From contig CP093831.1 of the NCBI GenBank assembly GCA_033063855.1, positions 27,032,001 to 27,096,000 of the forward strand: a DNA stretch of 64,000 nt, in the 5' to 3' direction. Shown in pieces: positions 12,153 through 22,933 of the stretch (its first letter is position 1; each line of letters starts with the position of its first letter). The notes under the pieces were generated by a model. That model saw only the letters and a program-made list of their open reading frames with translations, was not told the origin of the DNA and searched no databases. Both the position numbers and the translations under genes were made by a program. This stretch comes from Smittia aterrima. Lineage: Eukaryota > Arthropoda > Insecta > Diptera > Chironomidae.

Positions 12153-12349
12153 AATATTTCTTTCGATTAAAGTAAATTGTTCACTTTGAAGTGACGAAAG
12201 TTAATGAAAAGATTTTGAACTTTTGTTTAAATTAAATTTTCTATTGTTTTATTTTTTAGAATCATCCGAAAGTTTTTGTTTTGAGCTTTTAAGAGCTTTT
12301 CTAATAAATTAAGAATTGTTCTAGTTTTGGCGAGGATAGAAGGTTTAGC

Positions 12350-12635
12350 TTAACCGATGATGTGTTTCTTCTTCTTGATGAGGAGGAGTTTCTTGAGGAG
12401 CAATTTCTTCTTCAACAAACCGGAATCTTCTGATGGGTGGAAGTTGTCAACATTGTCGCTAAGAGTCTGTTCATCTTCAGGGAGAGCCGAGACGATGACC
12501 AATGCGACGGCGATGAGCAAGAAGCACTGAGGGAATAAATTGATGATTTTAGAAACTTTTCACTTTTCACCAATTGCTCAATGATAAAAGCAATTGAAAT
12601 TATTTTGTTGTACTTACGAAGATAATGAATTTCAT
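12350..12635 (-). CDS. small secreted Lys/Leu-rich peptide, copy 1
   Basis: Two exons on the minus strand: first exon 12618-12635 (18 nt, MKFIIF), intron 12527-12617, second exon 12350-12526; 64 aa. The signal peptide runs to about VSA; an acidic segment follows (LPEDEQTLSDNVD), then HPSEDSG, then a tail of about 23 residues starting GLLKKKLLLKK with nine Lys and no acidic residues, ending in Gly before TAA. The plan of signal, acidic pro-part and cationic amphipathic tail with C-terminal Gly is that of linear antimicrobial peptide precursors; Gly would donate an amide. No named family is recognized. TATA at 12721-12728. The tail is identical in copies 2 and 4. Confidence 0.85.
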
Positions 12636-13865
12636 TTTGATTGTTTTGATTTGATTTGATTGGAATTGTTTGAAGATTGGATTGTTGGTTTGAACTGAAG
12701 AACTCTGGTGACAGCTTCAGCTTTTATACCAAAACTTCGTTTCTCGATTTTGATCAGACGAGTTTTTTTTTTGGAGATCGACAGGGACAAGCAAACGAGA
12801 CTTTACATTCACGTGACTCCTAATGAAAGTGAGACTTCTCTTTCCATTGACATCTCGTGACAATCGATAAACAATTATTCATTCCGTCATTAACAAATGA
12901 AAGTTCAAGCCAAGATGAAAACTTGTGCTTCTAATCGTTTGATGAATATTCAAGACACAAGATGAATATTTCAACGGAAACGAGATGAAAAAATATTGAT
13001 TTATGCGAAGCTCGTTGATGATTCATTCGCGAAAAGGCCCAAGCTGAAATAACTGAGTCGAATTGCTGTTGGATATTTAAAAGAATTTCGAATAATTTTC
13101 AATGAAATAATTTTTATTTTGTGAATTAGCATTTTTCTAGAAATATTTTAGGAAGACTTTGTTGTTCCTGGCTGGGGAATTCTCAGTTGAACTATTAGGA
13201 AAACATTTCGCGGAGTTTATCGATGAATGAGGAATTCCTTAACTTAAAAAAAATATTTTGGCGTCTTCACTCTCCCACGAGAAATGAATTCAAATGTAAA
13301 TTTGTGATTTTTTCTCACGGCCAATTGTGTGTCTGACACGCGCCTTACAAGAGCTTGAGGATGCATTGCCCTTGTTGGGCACTTAACTTTTTATTTGGCT
13401 GCACCCGGGAGTCGTGAAGGTTTCTTCTTTTCCATCGAAAACTTGATTCGGTTTGGAGTATTTTGCGGAAATGAATTTTAAAACAAAACCTTAACAACAT
13501 TTTATTTTTGTCGTAACAAAATCTTCGCTTTTTATTTTAAATAAAATAATGATCATCGATTTGATTTGTTCAGAGAAATTTATGTTGCATTCTGAAATCA
13601 TCGAATAAAGAAAATATTTTTTCAGGATCAGGATTTTAAATTCAGAATTAGATTATATTTTAACTAATCTTTATTTCTTTCTGTTTCTCCTGTGAAATAT
13701 TTTGATTTGTTAAGATTCAAATAAAAGATTTCAAGTTTAGATTTAAATAAATATCTCAATTGTTTATTAATTTAAAGTCATAATAGAAAATTTTGATAGA
13801 GGAGCTTGACTATTGTTTGAAAAATTGTTCTAGTTTGATCTTGGCAGCTGTGATCTTAATTTAGC
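12636..13865. other. upstream region of peptide copy 1
   Basis: No coding gene supported. On the minus strand it holds a TATA box (CTTTTATA as read on +, 12721-12728) and a block at about 12778-12850 nearly identical to the upstream block of copy 4 (about 16465-16537), including CACGTG. Further out are GGGAATTCTC (13175-13184, fits the insect kappaB consensus GGGRAYYYYY) and GGAATTCC (13231-13238). The distal part holds the AT-rich 3' end of copy 2. Confidence 0.5.
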
Positions 13866-14151
13866 TTAACCGATGATGTGTTTCTTCTTCTTGATGAGGA
13901 GGAGTTTCTTGAGGAGCAATTTCTTCTTCAACAAACCGGAATCTTCTGATGGGTGGAAGTTGTCGACGTTGTCGCTGAAAGTCTGTTCGTCTTCAGGGAG
14001 AGCCGAGACGATGACCAATGCGACGGCGATGAGCAAGAAGCACTGAGGGAATAATTTAATAATTTTAGAAACTTTTCACTTTTGGCCAATTGCTCAATAA
14101 TTAAAGCAATTGAAAATATTTTGTTGTACTTACGAAGATAATGAATTTCAT
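13866..14151 (-). CDS. small secreted Lys/Leu-rich peptide, copy 2
   Basis: First exon 14134-14151 (18 nt), intron 14043-14133, second exon 13866-14042; 64 aa. The protein differs from copy 1 mainly by Leu to Phe in the acidic pro-segment (EDEQTFSDN). Signal peptide and basic tail are the same, including the final HIIG. TATA at 14237-14244, so the start lies 86 bp downstream of it. A kappaB-like GGGACTTCCT is at 14618-14627 upstream. Neighbouring copies have the same orientation and structure, so this is part of a tandem array. Function unassigned; a cationic host-defence peptide is the leading guess. Confidence 0.85.
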
Positions 14152-15036
14152 TTTGATTGTTTTGATTGGATTTGATTGGAATTGTTTGAAGATTGGATTG
14201 TTGGTTTGAACTGATGAGCTGTTGTGATAGCATTAGCTTTTATACCAAAATGAATGCTTCGTTTCTCGTGGTTGATCACACGAGTTTTGCGGAAATGAAT
14301 TTCGAGACAAAAAATAAAAGCTTCCAAAACTTTTTTTTTCCACAAAATCTCTTTTTTAATCTGAAGCTTAATGGATGATATTTTGTCAATATCATCTATC
14401 TAGAGCTTATTTGGAATGTTGTTGCGACAAAATGCATTATCTATAATCATTCTCATGCAACAAAAATATTTTTTCAAGGTTAGATTTATAAATAAAATTT
14501 AGATTAAGTTTAAGATTTAGATTTAAAAATCAAGGTTAAGTTAAAGAATTCAAGATCAAGGTTATATTTTAAATCTTCATTCTTGTTTATTCCTAAATAA
14601 ATTAAGAGTTTTTCCTAGGGACTTCCTAAGTAATTATAAAGTTCAAAATATAAAAAGAAAATATTTGGATATTGAAAAAAGTAAATAAAGAAAATATTTG
14701 AAGTTCAAAACATTTTTTATTTATTTATTTTGATGGAATTAGCTCAATCTCATTAGTAATAAATATTTGTAATTAGAAATTTACATTGGAATATTTCAAA
14801 TAGAGAATAAGCCAATATTTTTTCAGTTTCTTTCAAGAAATGAATTTTATTATGAAATGCATGCAGCAGGCCATTGCATTGAGTAGATGAGATTTAAATA
14901 AAAGATTTCAAGTTTAGATTTAAATAAATATCTCAATTGTTTATTAATTTAAAAACATAACAGAAGGATTTGATAGCTTGACTATTGTTTGAGAAATTGT
15001 TCTAGTTTGGTGTTGAAAGCTGAGAAGTTGCTAAGT
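14152..15036. other. spacer between peptide copies 2 and 3
   Basis: AT-rich DNA with no gene. It contains the copy 2 promoter and, near 14888-14950, the 3'-end block shared by copies 2-4, which carries AATAAA-type poly(A) signals on the minus strand. Confidence 0.5.
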
Positions 15037-15304
15037 TTAACCGATGATGTGTTTCTTCTTCTTGATGAGGAGGAGTTTCTTGATGAGCAATTTCTTCTTC
15101 AACAAACCGGAATCTTCTGATGGGTGGAAGTTGTCAACATTGTCGCTAAGAATTGATTCATCAACAGGGAGAGCCGAGACGACGACGAATGCGACGGCGA
15201 CGAGCAAGAAGCACTGAGGGAATAAATTGATGATTTTAGAAACTTTTCACTTTTTCTCAATTGCCAAAAGCAATTGTTGTACTTACGAAGATGATGAATT
15301 TCAT
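15037..15304 (-). CDS. small secreted Lys/Leu-rich peptide, copy 3
   Basis: First exon 15287-15304 (18 nt, MKFIIF), intron 15214-15286, second exon 15037-15213; 64 aa. The most divergent of the four tandem copies: Val-rich signal peptide, pro-segment LPVDESILSDN, and Leu to Ile in the tail (KKKLLIKKLLL). Length, intron position and the terminal HIIG are unchanged, as is the phase-0 splice. TATA at 15380-15387. The upstream block shared by copies 1 and 4 is not seen here. Changes in signal and pro-part with a nearly constant tail suggest that the tail is the selected product. Confidence 0.84.
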
Positions 15305-16033
15305 TTTGATTGTTTTGATTGGAATTGCTTGAAGATTGAATAGAAAGATTGAACTGAAGAGCTCTGGTGATAGCATTAGCTTTTATACCAAAATGACAGC
15401 TTCATTTCTCGTGGTTGATGACACGAGTTTTCGCGGAAATGAATTTTAAATAAAGCAAAAAAAAACTTTCAAAACTTTTTTTTCATGCCAAAATATTTAT
15501 TTTTTATTTAAACTTATTAACATTTCTTTCACGTGTTTAGGTTTTTTTAAACCAAATGCATCTTTGTCTCGAAAGATATAAAATATTTCTTTAGATTATT
15601 CAAGATCAAGGTCAAGATTTAGACTTAAAACTCAAGGTTATGATAAAGATTTCAAGATCAAGGTTAAGTGGTAAGTTCAATAAAGAAACTAATATTTAAA
15701 ATACGAGATCAAGACTTAGAAATAAAATCAAGATTAAAATTTAGAATTTAATATCAAGCTTAAGATTAAAAAAATAGAATTAGATTAATTTTTTAAAATC
15801 TTTATTTTCTTTTTGATTCTTTCAGTATTGAAGAATTTGCTAAATTAAAATAAGAAACGAATACTTTGATTTAATGTGAATGAATGAATAAAAGATTTCA
15901 AAGTTTAGATTTAAATAAATATCTCAATTGTTTATTAATTTAAAATCATAATAGAAAATTTTGATAGAGGAGCTTGACTATTGTTGGAAAAATTGTTCTA
16001 GTTTGGTGTTGGCAGCTGTGATCTTAATTTAGC
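15305..16033. other. spacer between peptide copies 3 and 4
   Basis: AT-rich; no gene. Contains the copy 3 promoter, a run of short 'AAGATCAAGGTTAAG'-like imperfect repeats (about 15600-15780), and the shared 3' block of copy 4 (about 15885-15945). Confidence 0.5.
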
Positions 16034-16319
16034 TTAACCGATGATGTGTTTCTTCTTCTTGATGAGGAGGAGTTTCTTGAGGAGCAATTTCTTCTTCAAC
16101 AAACCGGAGTCGTCTGATGGGTGGAAGTTGTCAACATTGTCGCTGAAAGTCTGTTCGTCTTCAGGGAGAGCCGAGACGATGACCAATGCGACGGCGATGA
16201 GCAAGAAGCACTGAGGGAATAAATTGATGATTTTAGAAACTTTTCACTTTTTGCCAATTGCTCAATAATTAAAGCAATTGAAAATATTTTGTTGTACTTA
16301 CGAAGATAATGAATTTCAT
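16034..16319 (-). CDS. small secreted Lys/Leu-rich peptide, copy 4
   Basis: First exon 16302-16319 (18 nt), intron 16211-16301, second exon 16034-16210; 64 aa. The basic tail is identical to copies 1 and 2. The linker reads HPSDDSG instead of HPSEDSG, and the pro-segment has Phe as in copy 2. TATA at 16405-16412. The upstream block at about 16465-16537 is nearly identical to that of copy 1, suggesting that the two outer copies are related by duplication or conversion. Same inferred role as the other copies. Confidence 0.85.
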
Positions 16320-17505
16320 TTTGATTGTTTTGATTGGATTTGATTGGAATTGTTTGAAGATTGGATTGTTGGTTTGAACTGAAGATCTCTGGTGATGGCT
16401 CGAGCTTTTATACGAAATAGGTCGCCGAGTATCTCGAAGTGATCACACGAGTTTTTGGGAAAATGGACAGGGACAGGCAAACGAGACTTTAACATTCACG
16501 TGACTCCTAATGAAAGTGAGACTTCTCTTTCCATCGTGAATATCAAAGAAGATTGTCACAAGATCATTGAATGAATGAATTTTTGGAGAAGTCGTTTACG
16601 GAAGTCGTAAATTTTATTTAATTTGACATTTATTTCCTATCAAGCGCCAGACGATGAAGCTTGAAATGCATTTCAAAAAGTTGTCTTCCTTTGAATAGCC
16701 CAATCAATAAAACAAAGTTTTAAAATTTATTCCAACCCAAAATCATCTGGAAGCTCATCTCGTGAATAAATTTAAATTCAATCGTTTCGCGTCATTTTTT
16801 TCCCTCCTCACAGTGGATCGCATTCCAACAAAACGATTTACAAGTTCACAGTCGCGAAAAAAAAATCGAGATCGAGCAGATTTTCAGTTTCTGTTCGTCA
16901 GTCGATTTTCGACTTCATAAGTGACTCGGCACATTTCGTAGATTTAGATGTTTCTTGACCTTTTTTCTTCACTCGAAATTATTCAATCTAGTGCTAATTA
17001 TTCTGTAGTAGAAATGATCGAAAGTAAACAAATCAGGCAGCAAAAAAAAAGAGTTAACAGAAAAGACACTTCACGAGACGATGAGGAGAGAAAACAGTTG
17101 CGTTGGGACAAATATTCAAACAATTGTGATTATTACGCAACTTCGGCTTTGACTGTAATCGCTTGTCAAATGTGTGCCGACTTGAAGTTGGTCGGAAGAT
17201 GAAGATAAAGCAGAAAACGAGAGAAGTTAAACTTCGAGAGCAGAAAGTTATTTCGATCTCCCATCCTGTTAGTGTCATTCATGAAAATTCATTCATTAAA
17301 TTGAATTTACAGAGTTTTACTTTTTATTTAATCGAATTGGCTTTGATATCTAGAGATAGCGAACCACGCTGAGAGAAAAAATATTTCCATAAAATTATAA
17401 TCGAGAAGGCAAACGAGTTGCATGTTGTGGGCCTTGAAGATGTTAGGTCGATCTCACGATTTATCAGAATCTGCGTCATCTCGTTGGACTTTCCGGCGCC
17501 CTCTC
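16320..17505. other. spacer between peptide copies 4 and 5
   Basis: Promoter and upstream block of copy 4 (to about 16540), then sequence without a recognized gene. An open frame at 16948-17202 (+) gives a basic 84-aa product with no signal peptide, motif or paralogue, and I do not call it. Confidence 0.45.
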
Positions 17506-18079
17506 TTAGCCCAGAAGAAGTTTCTTGAATTTTTTCAATTTGAAAATCTCTTGCGGATCTTCCGGATTGAAGTGACTCTCGATTTCTATTTCTCCAACAA
17601 TTGATTCGACTCGAGGCATTGCCAGAACTCCAACAATTGCAATCAGCATAACAACTAAGAACTGAAACGAGCATTTAAGTTTTGTTAAGTAAAAAAAATG
17701 ATAAATCGAAGTTTTCTGCGGCGCGACTCAGCAATTCGTTTGACTTGTTAAACGTTTTGTTTCGCGTTGGCATTGACACTGACACGTTTAAGCAGTGACC
17801 ATAAGTGGCTTGATTTCATCTCTCGCCAACATTGAAATGTGAGTTATCAATGAATGAAGTGAAGATGATTTCGAAATGTCGTCGTCTCTCTTTCTCACTT
17901 TTCATGTTTGTTTTGTTCATTTAGAATGTGGCTCGTGATCACTTCGGCCTCTTTAACGCGATAATCAAATTTGACGTTGCAATCACTGAGAGAAGAGACA
18001 TTCCGCAACTCTTTGGATAGTTCAACAAGTCATGATCCTCATGCTGTCGAATAATACTCACTAGAGCGATTGAGTTCAT
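17506..18079 (-). CDS. small secreted Lys/Leu-rich peptide, divergent member 5
   Basis: First exon 18062-18079 (18 nt, MNSIAL), intron 17662-18061 (400 nt), second exon 17506-17661; 57 aa. The first exon was found by structure: 18 nt, phase 0, donor GTGAGT, 65 bp after a TATA box (18144-18151), as in the tandem copies. The signal peptide is about residues 1-22 (FLVVMLIAIVGVLAMP). An acidic segment (VGEIEIESH) follows, then FNPEDPQEIF, then a short basic tail KLKKFKKLLLG-stop. The NP-x-DP motif resembles member 6 (SPNDPNE). The second exon is firm; the first exon is the less certain part. Confidence 0.72.
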
Positions 18080-18519
18080 CGTTAACAACGTTTTCAGGTG
18101 GAGAGCACTTGAGTCGAATGGTCCTCTCATCAATTGGAGATTGCTTTTATATTGCGCTTCTAATGCAAACCGAAAATCTATTTCACGATCTCTCCTATTT
18201 GCATTAACTGCTGTCCACCTTAAATTGGCTTGGGCGAACAATGTTTAAACAATCACGGCCGCGCTGATCATCAACATATTCCAAGCATAAGTAAATGTGG
18301 TTAAACAAACAATGAACTATTTGCTTTGTGACGTAGAACGCTCTGAAGGAAGCTGTCGGACACACCCTGCGATTGAAAATAATTAAAGCAAAAAGACTTT
18401 GGAATTTAACTCTGAATTTTATTTTTTTAAGAATCAACGAATATTGAAAAAGTTGAGTAAATTGACATTTTGTTTCCTTGTTTGATTATCGTAACTGATG
18501 TTTGATCGCAAATATCCGT
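18080..18519. other. spacer between peptide members 5 and 6
   Basis: Contains the minus-strand TATA box of member 5 (18144-18151). Nothing else recognized. Confidence 0.45.
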
Positions 18520-18940
18520 TTAGCCAAGTAGCAGCAGCTTCTTCAAAAATAACAACTTGAGAAATTCGTTTGGATCGTTTGGACTCACGACGAAAGTTCC
18601 TTCATCTGCTGCGATGTCATTGACGACGGATTCGTCTTGAGCAGGTGCGGCTTGGATCAATGCGAAGGCAAAGATCACCAAAAGTGCCTGAGAACAAAAA
18701 TTGCTTTAGAATTCTTCTGAATTTTGAAGACGCGTGAGTTGAAATAAATCAAAACTTTTGAAGGAATTTCTTTTCACAATTTTATTTTAAACGAAACAGA
18801 AAGTCACGTCTCACAGATTCACATTCAACTCACGTCGTTCACTTCAATTAACTGTTAGTTAGAACTTTGTTTGAGTCGCCATTTGCGAGGAATTTTAAAG
18901 TAAATTCAACTGAGACACTTACAGCGAAGATAAATTTCAT
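18520..18940 (-). CDS. small secreted Lys/Leu-rich peptide, divergent member 6
   Basis: First exon 18923-18940 (18 nt, MKFIFA), intron 18688-18922 (235 nt), second exon 18520-18687; 61 aa. The signal peptide ends about IQA|AP. The acidic pro-segment begins APAQDES and continues to SPNDPNE; the tail is FLKLLFLKKLLLLG before TAA. The tail is less charged (three Lys) than in the tandem copies. The APA-x-DE start is shared with member 7 (APAEDEQ). A TATA-like element is at 19063-19070. Gene structure places it in the same family despite low tail identity. Confidence 0.8.
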
Positions 18941-19812
18941 CTTGATTAGAAGTTGTGGCTTGAAAACTGACGTGGATTAGCAATTAGTTTCTGCAAACTC
19001 TTCTTTTAGAGTAAACTCGCGAGATTACTTCGTAACTAATATAAAATTGTAACGTTCCTTCGCTTATATAGCTTGAGGCATTTGTTGTTGTCTTTGCCAA
19101 TTGAAAGGGAAAAGATTCGCTCGCCGCGATCTCAGTAAAATGTGCTAACGAGAAGATCTCTTCTTCGGCAGCTCTCGCGATTTTAACTCAAATATTTACA
19201 TAATTCCGAGCAGGATGATTGAAGAAGTCAACGAATTACGTCTACGTCTAATGTTTGAAGAAAGATTTTTCAAGTTCAATTAGATCTAAAAGAAAGCTTC
19301 GATAGCAAGAGCTTTAATAGCAAAAGCTCTAATTTACATAATAATCGAGAAAACAAATAACTTTCAGATGATGTAACAGCATTTCTTCATTAATATTCTT
19401 TTGAGATTTTTTATTAACTCTTAGTTAGTAAGCTTAAGATTGTTTGAGGAATTCATTTGAAGTGTTGACTAAAGGCAAACTCGCTTAAGTAAAATACTTA
19501 ATTTCTACGCGAACATTGATCAATCTTTTGTCGCTGACAAACAAAATTAAATTTAGAATTTCTTTGAAATTTTTGTAATTGAGTTGCAATTTCATTTTTT
19601 ATTGAATTTCTTGGATTGGTTTCAATTCAAAATAGAATTTCTCATGAGCCTGGTAACGATCATTAAAGTAGGTACGTAGCAGCTGAAATGTGTTTTGAAA
19701 GGTTGTCGACTGCAATTCTTTCAATTCTTTAAACTCTGTTTTTGTTCTTTAAGAAAAAAAATCTCGAATTTCAGTCTCCTCAAGCTCTTTATCAATTACA
19801 GAAGCGAATAAA
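18941..19812. other. spacer between peptide member 6 and lipase 1
   Basis: Holds the member 6 promoter on the minus strand and, from about 19675, a lipase promoter block repeated before lipase 2. No other feature recognized. Confidence 0.45.
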
Positions 19813-21011
19813 ATGATTTTCGTGGTCGTCGCTTTCGTGGCAATTTTTAAAATAATTTTTATTGAAGTTCATTGCGAATCTGCAAATGAAGATTCTCATT
19901 ATGACCAAAATATAATTTATTATGGACACAACAGCAAAGAGTAAGATTTTTTAAAGCGAATTTTAGTAAAAGATTTTTAATTCATAATTTATTCAGTCCA
20001 GCTACGCGATTTGTCTTGGATTTCTCGACCAACGTCAGCACATATTGCGATCCCGAAGGAAAGTTTGCAATTATTGTGCCTGGATTCTCTAATCGTAAAA
20101 ATTTATTTTGTTCCATTTAAGAATCATTTTTAATAATTTAATTCCAAAGATTACAAAAGTCATTATGTTGCTGCATTGCTGGAAGGATTCCTAAAGTATC
20201 GCGGTGGCTGCGTGCTCTTCATGGATTATTATTACTTTGCAAACAAATATAATATACCAACAGATGATAGTTTGCAGCGAGTTGTTGCTAATCTCCAAAG
20301 GAAGATTGAGCAAATCGGAAATTACGGAAACACTTATTTATTTGGAACAAGTTTGGGATCGAGAGTAGCTCAACGCGCTGGCTTGAACATTGGTAATCAA
20401 CAACTTGAGCGAATCGATTTGTGTGATCCAAGTAAGAATTAATTGAATTTTTTTTCTGTATTTCTGAAATACTATTTCATCAATTTCTTTCAGCGAATAT
20501 TTGGTTTGATGTTCACGAAGACCCAAAACCTGCGGCAAAGAACGTTGCTTGCATTGATTTAACAATTACTGATGGAACTTCAGTTTACAATTGTCATCAA
20601 AACTTCAGAATGGGTTTTATGGGAGTTTGGCAATCAGGATTGCAAAACAGTTTTTCACAGCACGCACTATGTCCTTATTACTTCATCAGCGCCTTCACTC
20701 ACGACTTTGTCCCAAACAATCTTTATAATTCTACGTCACCTCGAATGATTCCAAATGTTGGGAAAGATGTGAAGATGGGATACAATGCAGATTTTGATCG
20801 AGTTGCTAATCGTGGCGATATCTTCATCGCCACAGCGAAATATTATCCTTACGTGGTCGAGAACGGTGTTGTCTACAACAAACCCAATCGACACGACAAA
20901 TGGTCGTGGATCCAAAATGAACTTCAAATTTTAATAACCAAACCTAATTCGCATCAAGCGAAATTATTTGCCAAGCAAAAGTCTAAAAAGTTGACAAAGC
21001 AAATAAATTAA
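19813..21011 (+). CDS. pancreatic-type lipase-like protein 1, secreted
   Basis: Four exons: 19813-19940, 19997-20094, 20150-20431, 20494-21011; 341 aa. Signal peptide about residues 1-20. The nucleophile elbow is FGTSLGS (GxSxG with Ser), the Asp lies in IDLCDP, and a C-terminal Cys-rich part with CHQNF and HALCPYY could supply the His. The usual oxyanion-hole HGF of pancreatic lipases is replaced by VPGF. Length and order fit the insect neutral lipase/yolk-protein superfamily. It probably acts extracellularly on lipid esters, or is a binding homologue if the triad is not complete. The C-terminus has a basic extension absent in the neighbouring copy. Confidence 0.8.
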
Positions 21012-21807
21012 AAGTTGTTATCGCATGGAATCCGTTAAAATAAATTTAAACCAAAATAGAATTTCTTATGTACGTAGGACATACTAAATGAACAAGGAAT
21101 CTATTACTTCCTTTTAAGCTAGTACAAAATACTAATAGTTTCGCAAAATATTTGAGCTAATAAGCTTTCTAAAACAACTAACAGAATAAGAATATGTTGA
21201 TTGGTTTAGGCACAGTGATTTTTCAAAGTTACCAAGTCGCCAACAAAAAAAATTGCTCCGAACTTTTTTTCGCAACATAATTTACTACGAAGTTTGATAG
21301 GCATTTACTCAACAACGAATAACCGCAAAGCTTGTATCTTTTTTAGATAACGAAGTTCTATTCAAAACAAGTCTTTGAAACTTATAAATTGAATACAATC
21401 GTGCAGACTCCAGTCTTGACAAAGCTTTCGGTGGAGGTCGGTCAAAAATGGCAATCACTCAGGAAAACATCGACACTGTACGCGACCTAACCATCGAAGA
21501 CGGGCATGTGATACACAAGGATATTTGGAAATGTCTGGGCATTGCTATGAGTCGAAAACAAAAGATCATAAGTTTAAATATGCAAGTGGTGAAGCGGCTG
21601 AGCGCCGCATAATTTTTAAATGTGTAAGAAACGGCTATCGTTACTTGATGCGGAAATTTTCTCGAACGGCTCGACTGTAGTGCAGCTGAAATGTGTTTTA
21701 AAAGGTTGTCGACTGCAATTCTTTAAATTCTGTTATTGATCTTTAAGAAAAAAAGTTCTCCAACTTCAGTCTCCTCTAGCTCGACATCAATTACGGAAGC
21801 AAATAAA
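21012..21807. other. spacer between lipase 1 and 2
   Basis: Contains the mariner-like relic and, from about 21680, the promoter block duplicated from lipase 1 (shared GTCGACTGCAATTCTTT). Confidence 0.5.
21430..21556 (+). mobile_element. relic of a mariner-like transposase gene
   Basis: One open stretch translates to GGGRSKMAITQENIDTV followed by RDLTIEDGHVIHKDIWKCLGI, which resembles the N-terminal helix-turn-helix of mariner transposases (GRP...T.ENI..V..L..ED.R.....I...LGI). The remainder of the transposase, with its catalytic D,D,D/E residues, and the terminal inverted repeats were not found, so this is a decayed fragment. Confidence 0.55.
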
Positions 21808-22933
21808 ATGATTGTCGTGTTCGTCGCTTTCGTGGCAATTTTTAAAATACTTTTTATTGAAGTTCATTGCGAATCTTCAAATGAAGATTCTTATTATGAT
21901 CAAAATATAATTTATTATGGACACAACAGCAAAGAGTAAGATTTTTTAAAGCGAATTTTAGTAAAAGATTTTTAATTCATAATTTATTCAGTCCAGCTAC
22001 GCGATTTGTCTTGGATTTCTCGACCAACGTCAGCACATATTGCGATCCCGAAGGAAAGTTTGCAATTATTGTGCCTGGATTCTCTAATCGTAAAAATTTA
22101 TTTTGTTCCATTTAAGAATCATTTTTAATAATTTAATTCCAAAGATTACAAAAGTCATTATGTTGCTGCATTGCTGGAAGGATTCCTAAAGTATCGCGGT
22201 GGCTGCGTGCTCTTCATGGATTATTTTTATTTTTCAAATAACTTTAATATACCGGACGATGATAGTTTGCGGCGAGTTGCTGCTAATCTCCAAAGGAAGA
22301 TCGAGCAAATCGGAAATTACGGGAACACTTATTTATTTGGAGCAAGTATGGGATCGAGAGTAGCTCAACGCGCTGGCTTGAATATTGGTAATCAACAACT
22401 TGAGCGAATCGATTTGTGTGATCCAGGTAAGAATTTAGTGGAAGAAGTATTTTTATGTATTTCATCAATTTCTTTCAGCGCAATATTGGTTTGATGTTCA
22501 CGAAGACCCAAAACCTGCGGCAAAGAACGTTGCTTGCATTGATTTGACAATCATATATGGAAATTCAGTTTACAATTGTCATCAAAACTTCAGAATGGGT
22601 TTTATGGGAGTTTGGCAACCAGGATTGCAAGACGGTATTTCACAGCACGCACTTTGTCCTTATTACTTCATCAGCGCCTTCACTCACGACTTTGTCCCAA
22701 ACAATCTTTATAATTCAACGTCTCCTCGAATGATTCCAAATGTTGGGAAAGATGTGAAGATGGGATACAATGCAGACTTTGATCGAGTGAAGAATCGTGG
22801 CGATATCTTCATCGCCACAGCGAAATATTATCCTTACGTCGTCGAGAACGGTGTTGTTTACAACAAACCCAATCGACACAACAAATGGTCGTGGATCCAA
22901 AATGAACTTCAAATTTTAATAAGTAAACCTTAA
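21808..22933 (+). CDS. pancreatic-type lipase-like protein 2, secreted
   Basis: Four exons: 21808-21935, 21992-22089, 22145-22426, 22479-22933; 320 aa. Tandem duplicate of lipase 1 with the same intron positions, signal peptide, VPGF oxyanion region, nucleophile elbow FGASMGS (GxSxG) and IDLCDP. The frame ends early: a one-base length difference near 22930 creates TAA where copy 1 reads on for 21 more residues. A 325-bp tract (21901-22225) is identical to copy 1, introns included. ATG 21808 aligns with copy 1; an in-frame upstream TTG frame is ignored. Expected secreted lipid-ester hydrolase or homologue. Confidence 0.8.

Noticed and set aside
13928..14233. 101-codon minus-strand frame over peptide copy 2
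   Set aside because: Reads the second exon and intron of the peptide gene in the wrong frame; the spliced model is supported by four paralogues.
16948..17202. 84-codon open frame
   Set aside because: Basic and low in hydrophobic segments, no signal peptide or domain, no duplicate elsewhere in the window.
17324..17674. 116-codon minus-strand frame over peptide member 5
   Set aside because: Its frame is offset from the signal-peptide frame of the second exon; the family structure supports the spliced model.
17899..17905. Alternative first exon ATGAAAA with GTGAGA for peptide member 5
   Set aside because: It needs a different acceptor and a 7-nt exon far from the TATA box; the 18-nt exon at 18062-18079 fits the family better.
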